Below the pieces are notes generated by a model. It was given only the letters and a program-made list of their open reading frames with translations. It did not search any database and had not been told where the DNA came from. Shown piece by piece: positions 60,350-64,000 of a stretch of DNA of 64,000 nt (its first letter is position 1; the number at the start of each line of letters is the position of its first letter). This DNA comes from Symsagittifera roscoffensis (taxonomy: Eukaryota > Xenacoelomorpha > Acoela > Convolutidae). The stretch spans positions 92,047,845-92,111,844 of the forward strand of contig NC_087062.1 in NCBI RefSeq assembly GCF_963678635.1, in the 5' to 3' direction. A program made the position numbers and the translations under genes.

Positions 60350-61869
60350 CTTGTAACAGTTAGAAATAGTAAATTCCAAAATACTATCTTTCGATTAAAA
60401 TATTTTGTGACCAAGTTTGAGAGCATATCTACATATACGTCTTCATGCATTGTTTTCTATTCATAATTTAACTATCAATGCCATCCGTCTGCACTGCGCG
60501 CCCATGGATAAAAGTCGGGAATTTTTCCCAATTTCGTAGACTGTCGGACTATATATCTTACATAATTGGTTTAAAATGCCTTAAAATGGGTTATAATAAT
60601 ATTATACTTCAAAGCATCAAAATCTTTTTTTTTTCAATCAAACATAACCTTTTTTAAATTAAATTTCAAACTTGCTCGGCCCGAGTCGAGATTTTTCACC
60701 TAATTTGAAGCAAGATTTGAGCGATTTGAGCGGTTTTTTTAGACAATTAAGCTCAAAATCTTGCTTCAAAATGAGCAGTTTGAGCGGTTTTTGAACGGTT
60801 TATCTAAAAAAACCGCTCAAAAACCGCTCAAAAACCGCGCAAGATTTGAACGGTTTTGAGCGGTTTATCTAAAAAACCGCTCAAAACCGTTCAAATCTTG
60901 CGCGGTTTTTGAGCGGTTTTTTTAGATAAACCGTTCAAAAACCGCTCAAACCGCTCATTTTGAAGCAAGATTTTGAGCGTAATTGTCTAAAAAAACCGCT
61001 CAAACCGCTCAAATTTTACTTTAAAAATTTTTTAAAAAAAATGTATGATAAAGTTTGGATGAGCGTGGATCGCAAACAGGTTCAAAGTCTGAGAAGTGTG
61101 CTTGAACATGAGGGGGAAGGAAGATAAGGTTGGGTGACCGCATACTTAATCAACGCATAATTCGCGAAAAAGTGAAATCGCGCAAAAGATGTTTTTTGCT
61201 AAGCGCTCCCTGCTAAAAAGAATTGTATTTTGCCGCCAAAGGGCTCCTAGAAATTTTTTGAGACAAAGTTGGCGCGGGTGTGGCCTACTGTATGTGCGTC
61301 GATTAGCATGCCCATGTAAAAGAATGTAGCTTGAAGATTCAATGTTTCTTGTATTCCTGCTCAAATTTGCATTTTTGAGCAGCGAGCACTCAGCCGAACT
61401 TTTGCTAAGGCGAGCTTGAAATTATATTAATTATAAGGAAGTAGTTGATTGAAAAAATAAAACTTTAGGTGTTTATTTTTTCGTCTGAAAGCACACTCAA
61501 TTAAATCAACTCCTCAATTAAATCAAGATTAGCATCCTGCAAGTGAGAATAAATTTGAAGCCTTAACTGCGACTTCCGCGGTGTTGCTTCATGCAGACAT
61601 CAGAAGATATGTGTGTAAGTATTAAATTTTGTGTATACTGCGACTTTCGTGGTCTAACAACAATTTCATCTCAAATTCTATACGAAACATACAAGAATAG
61701 AAAATAAAGGAAAAAAGGGAAAGAAAGGAAAAAAGAAATTGAGAATAACAAAATAGAAGCAGAAATAGCAGTAGAAACAAAACGGATTGAGTTTTAAAAA
61801 ATTTCTGTCGCGGATCGTACTTCTACAAAATTTTATATCACTAAATAAAAATTTTAGTAGTTTGGAAGT
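60350..61869. other. Between gene 4 and the LINE relic
   Basis: Apart from the large palindrome at 60715-61017 I see no feature. No upstream exon of gene 4 was found. 61500-61680 has a small near-duplicate (GCGACTTCCGCGGTGTTG / GCGACTTTCGTGGTCTAA). Confidence 0.45.
60715..61017. repeat. ~300-bp near-perfect palindrome of ACCGCTCAAA units
   Basis: The innermost stem is GCGCAAGATTTGAACGGTTT at 60838 and its inverse ending at about 60903, with a small loop near 60870. The match continues outward for about 140 bases on each side with few mismatches (GAGCAGTTT/GAGCGGTTT, AATTAAGC/AATTACGC) and one extra unit on the left. Each arm contains several copies of GAGCGGTTTTT or its inverse. Confidence 0.9.
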
Positions 61870-63985
61870 TTTTCTTTCAGAAATGGATAGCAAACCATTT
61901 GCAATAGCATTAACAGAGACACGGTGCAAAAAAATACAAACAACAATGCGCTAGTTCTAAATGGATATCAAACATTGTTGCACGCAATGGAGCAAAAATA
62001 GGAGGGGGGTAGGAATATATATCAAAAAACAACACAAATATCAAAGCATAAGGACTACTACAAACCTACTACATTTATGAATTTCATTGGTAAAAGTATT
62101 GAGAGAGGGAGAAAAAACGATTTTAACTGTGTTATACAAATCACCAAATGTTTGAATAGATTGAAACTTTAGATATTCTACTGAGTACAAAAAGCCAAAC
62201 TAATTGTAAACACATATTCTGCGGAGTTAAGACAACAAAAGTACAAAAACTTCTAAAAATAGTTTTAATTCAAGGATTGCAGCCAAGATTAACAAGCAAC
62301 TCAACTAGAGAAAGAACTAAATCACAGACCTGGATCGATGTTTTTTTCACAAGTTTTGCAAGCTCAGCTGAAACAAAAGCTACTGCGATATCAGATCATC
62401 ATGGTTTATACTTAAAAACTGATGAGTGGAAAGAACAAAAATGAGTTTTCCACGCTAAAAAAATGAACAGACGTTCAAGAGGCTTCGATTGAAAGATAAA
62501 CAACTCATTTTTTTGATTAACAAAACTTCTAAAAACTATACAAAGAAAACGAAAGTGTTGATCAAGACAATTAAAACCACTTACTACGAAAACAAAATAG
62601 ATCAACCGAAGGACAGATCAAAAAATTTGTTCCAATTAGCCAAAGCAATTGATGGTAATCACACTAATCAAAGAGTAAAGTTCAGTCTCGATTAGATGAA
62701 CGACTACTTGGTATATATAGGGAAACAACTAGCAAAAAATTTCGAATTACCGATGTATTTAGAGACCGTGAAAACTGTCACGTGGTTAATGGTCTTTCAG
62801 AAAATAGGCGATCATGAAACTTTTTTGTGTTATAAAAATTGAAAAACAAAACATCAATGGACTGTGAAGGCTATAATAATTATCTAAGTGAAATAATCAA
62901 CCCCGCCGTATGTAGTTATCTTGATAGGCTGTTCAATTGTTGCATTGAGGAGCAGCACTTTCCTCGAGCTATGAAATTTGTCCGAGTAATACTGCTGTTT
63001 AAGAGTGGAGAGAAAGATAACTGTGGAAACTACAGACCAATTTTTGTTCTTCCGGTAATCAGTAAAGTGCTTGAAAACCTAAACTGTAGCAAAATGAAAA
63101 GATTTGTAGCATCGCAAAAAAATTTGACGCCGAATCAATTGGCATATCAATCTAAAAATTCAACAATAGATGCAATTTTGGATGTTAGAGAGATCAATTT
63201 CAAAAATTGTCAGCAAAAGATGATGTTGCATGTACCTTTTTTGGTTTGTCCAAAGCATTTGATAGCGTTGATCGACCAATTTTCTTGAAAAATGTTATTG
63301 ATGTGGCTTCAGATACCAAATTCATGGACGTCTGAAGCCATATCTTGTAAAACGATACCAATATGTTGATATTGAGAAACAGTTATCACAGAAACGTTCA
63401 ATACAGTGTGGGGTGCCCTATAGTTCGGCGCTTGATCCCTTATTGTTTCTGCTTTCTGTGAAAGATCTTCCTGAAGTGTGTACCAATTACCACTACAATA
63501 ACCATTTTTGCAGATGACACAGTTTTGTTTGGACTGTTAAAGATGAAAATAAATCAATGTCTGACAAATTACAGCGGATTTCGTTAAGGATGGAGAGCAA
63601 TAAGCTTACAGTAAAGGAAGGTAAGAATAAATTTCTCCAATTCAAGCCTAAATTGAACTGCAAAATCAACTTGAACAACAAAGCATTGAAACTAACAAAT
63701 GAAATGAAAAATCTAGGGGTTACATTAGACAACACTCCTAAATACAAACAACATAAAAATCACTTCATAAATCGGTTGTCATCACAAACAGGCAAAACTT
63801 ATCACCACAAACTGTTTTTGAGCCGGAAATCTCTTTTAACATTATGTTAGGCTTACATTCAACCAGTGTTACAAAATGAGTTCTGTTTTATGGTCTGGCA
63901 AATCAAAGTGATTCAAAACGTGTTGACATAGCGCAGAACAAAACTTAAACATTTTTTTGACCAAAAAAATGGACACTGTACGAAT
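61870..63985 (+). pseudogene. Decayed LINE (endonuclease-reverse transcriptase)
   Basis: Fragments in order: endonuclease pieces A-L-T-E-T-R-C near 61905, G-V-G-I-Y-I-K-K near 62008, D-V-F-F-T-S-F and I-S-D-H-H-G-L-Y near 62336-62410; a linker K-T-T-Y-Y-E-N-K; RT pieces F-K-S-G-E-K-D-N-C-G-N-Y-R-P-I (about 62998), L-P-V-I-S-K-V-L-E, F-A-D-D-T-V-L-F (about 63508) and Y-I-Q-P-V-L-Q near 63855. Frames change many times and stops are frequent, so it is inactive. The K-x-G-x-x-x-x-x-x-N-Y-R-P-I style fits the Jockey/CR1 side of non-LTR elements. It may run past the window edge. Confidence 0.85.
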
Positions 63986-64000
63986 AGTGAAAACAAATAC

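Overview
The window is AT-rich nuclear DNA from a multicellular animal (or a very close relative). The signs are GT-AG introns, a split SH3-SH2-tyrosine-kinase gene, a non-LTR retrotransposon relic, several short inverted-repeat DNA element families and a giant Ty3/Gypsy-type LTR element. I cannot name the species. Gene density is low; most of the window is introns and transposon debris, and a 200-N scaffold gap lies at 20357-20556.

Left part (1-25.8 kb): three members of one unrecognised family of small secreted proteins. They share a five-exon plan: signal peptide, a short R-E-[SA] exon, a Y/H-F-C exon, a G-C-C-[SN]-Y-Q-V exon and a terminal W...C.N..[ST]Q[VL]G exon. Gene 1 runs on + (518-7472). 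Gene 2 runs on - (19272-12200) with a T/G-rich probable retroelement relic in one intron. Gene 3 runs on - (25789-21815); its last exon is not visible and may lie in the N gap. A 1.0-1.1 kb direct tandem duplication just upstream of gene 3's fourth exon copied the first bases of that exon. A fourth member (59702-60349, -) shows only its terminal exon, fused to a Ser-Gly tail encoded by a GATCCA/GATCCT minisatellite.

Middle part (31.4-57.4 kb): a Csk/Src-like SH3-SH2-kinase gene on +, with a very long Gly/Ser-rich N-terminus. The catalytic loop reads HRN instead of HRD and the short activation segment has no tyrosine, so I predict a pseudokinase or strongly impaired kinase. Its last intron is about 21 kb because an 18.94 kb LTR retroelement (36613-55551) sits in it in antisense orientation. 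The element has 410-bp LTRs that look identical and a CATA target duplication. It landed inside an older inverted-repeat DNA element, whose arms can be followed on both sides.

The LTR element (coding on -) reads, in its own 5'-3' order: LTR, PBS, 1.2-kb leader with repeated hairpins, a basic 155-aa ORF overlapping gag, one 2740-codon gag-protease-RT-RNaseH-integrase ORF, two tiny hydrophobic ORFs joined by ATGA, a 378-codon frame with no ATG at all, an env-like ORF with a signal peptide, the membrane-anchor region in another frame, a 520-aa orphan ORF joined by ATGA, a 1.9-kb 3' region, LTR. This gapless chain of overlapping frames behind pol is the most unusual system in the window.

Right part (57.4-64 kb): DNA-element fragments, secreted gene 4, a near-perfect 300-bp palindrome (60715-61017) and a decayed endonuclease-RT LINE running off the right edge.
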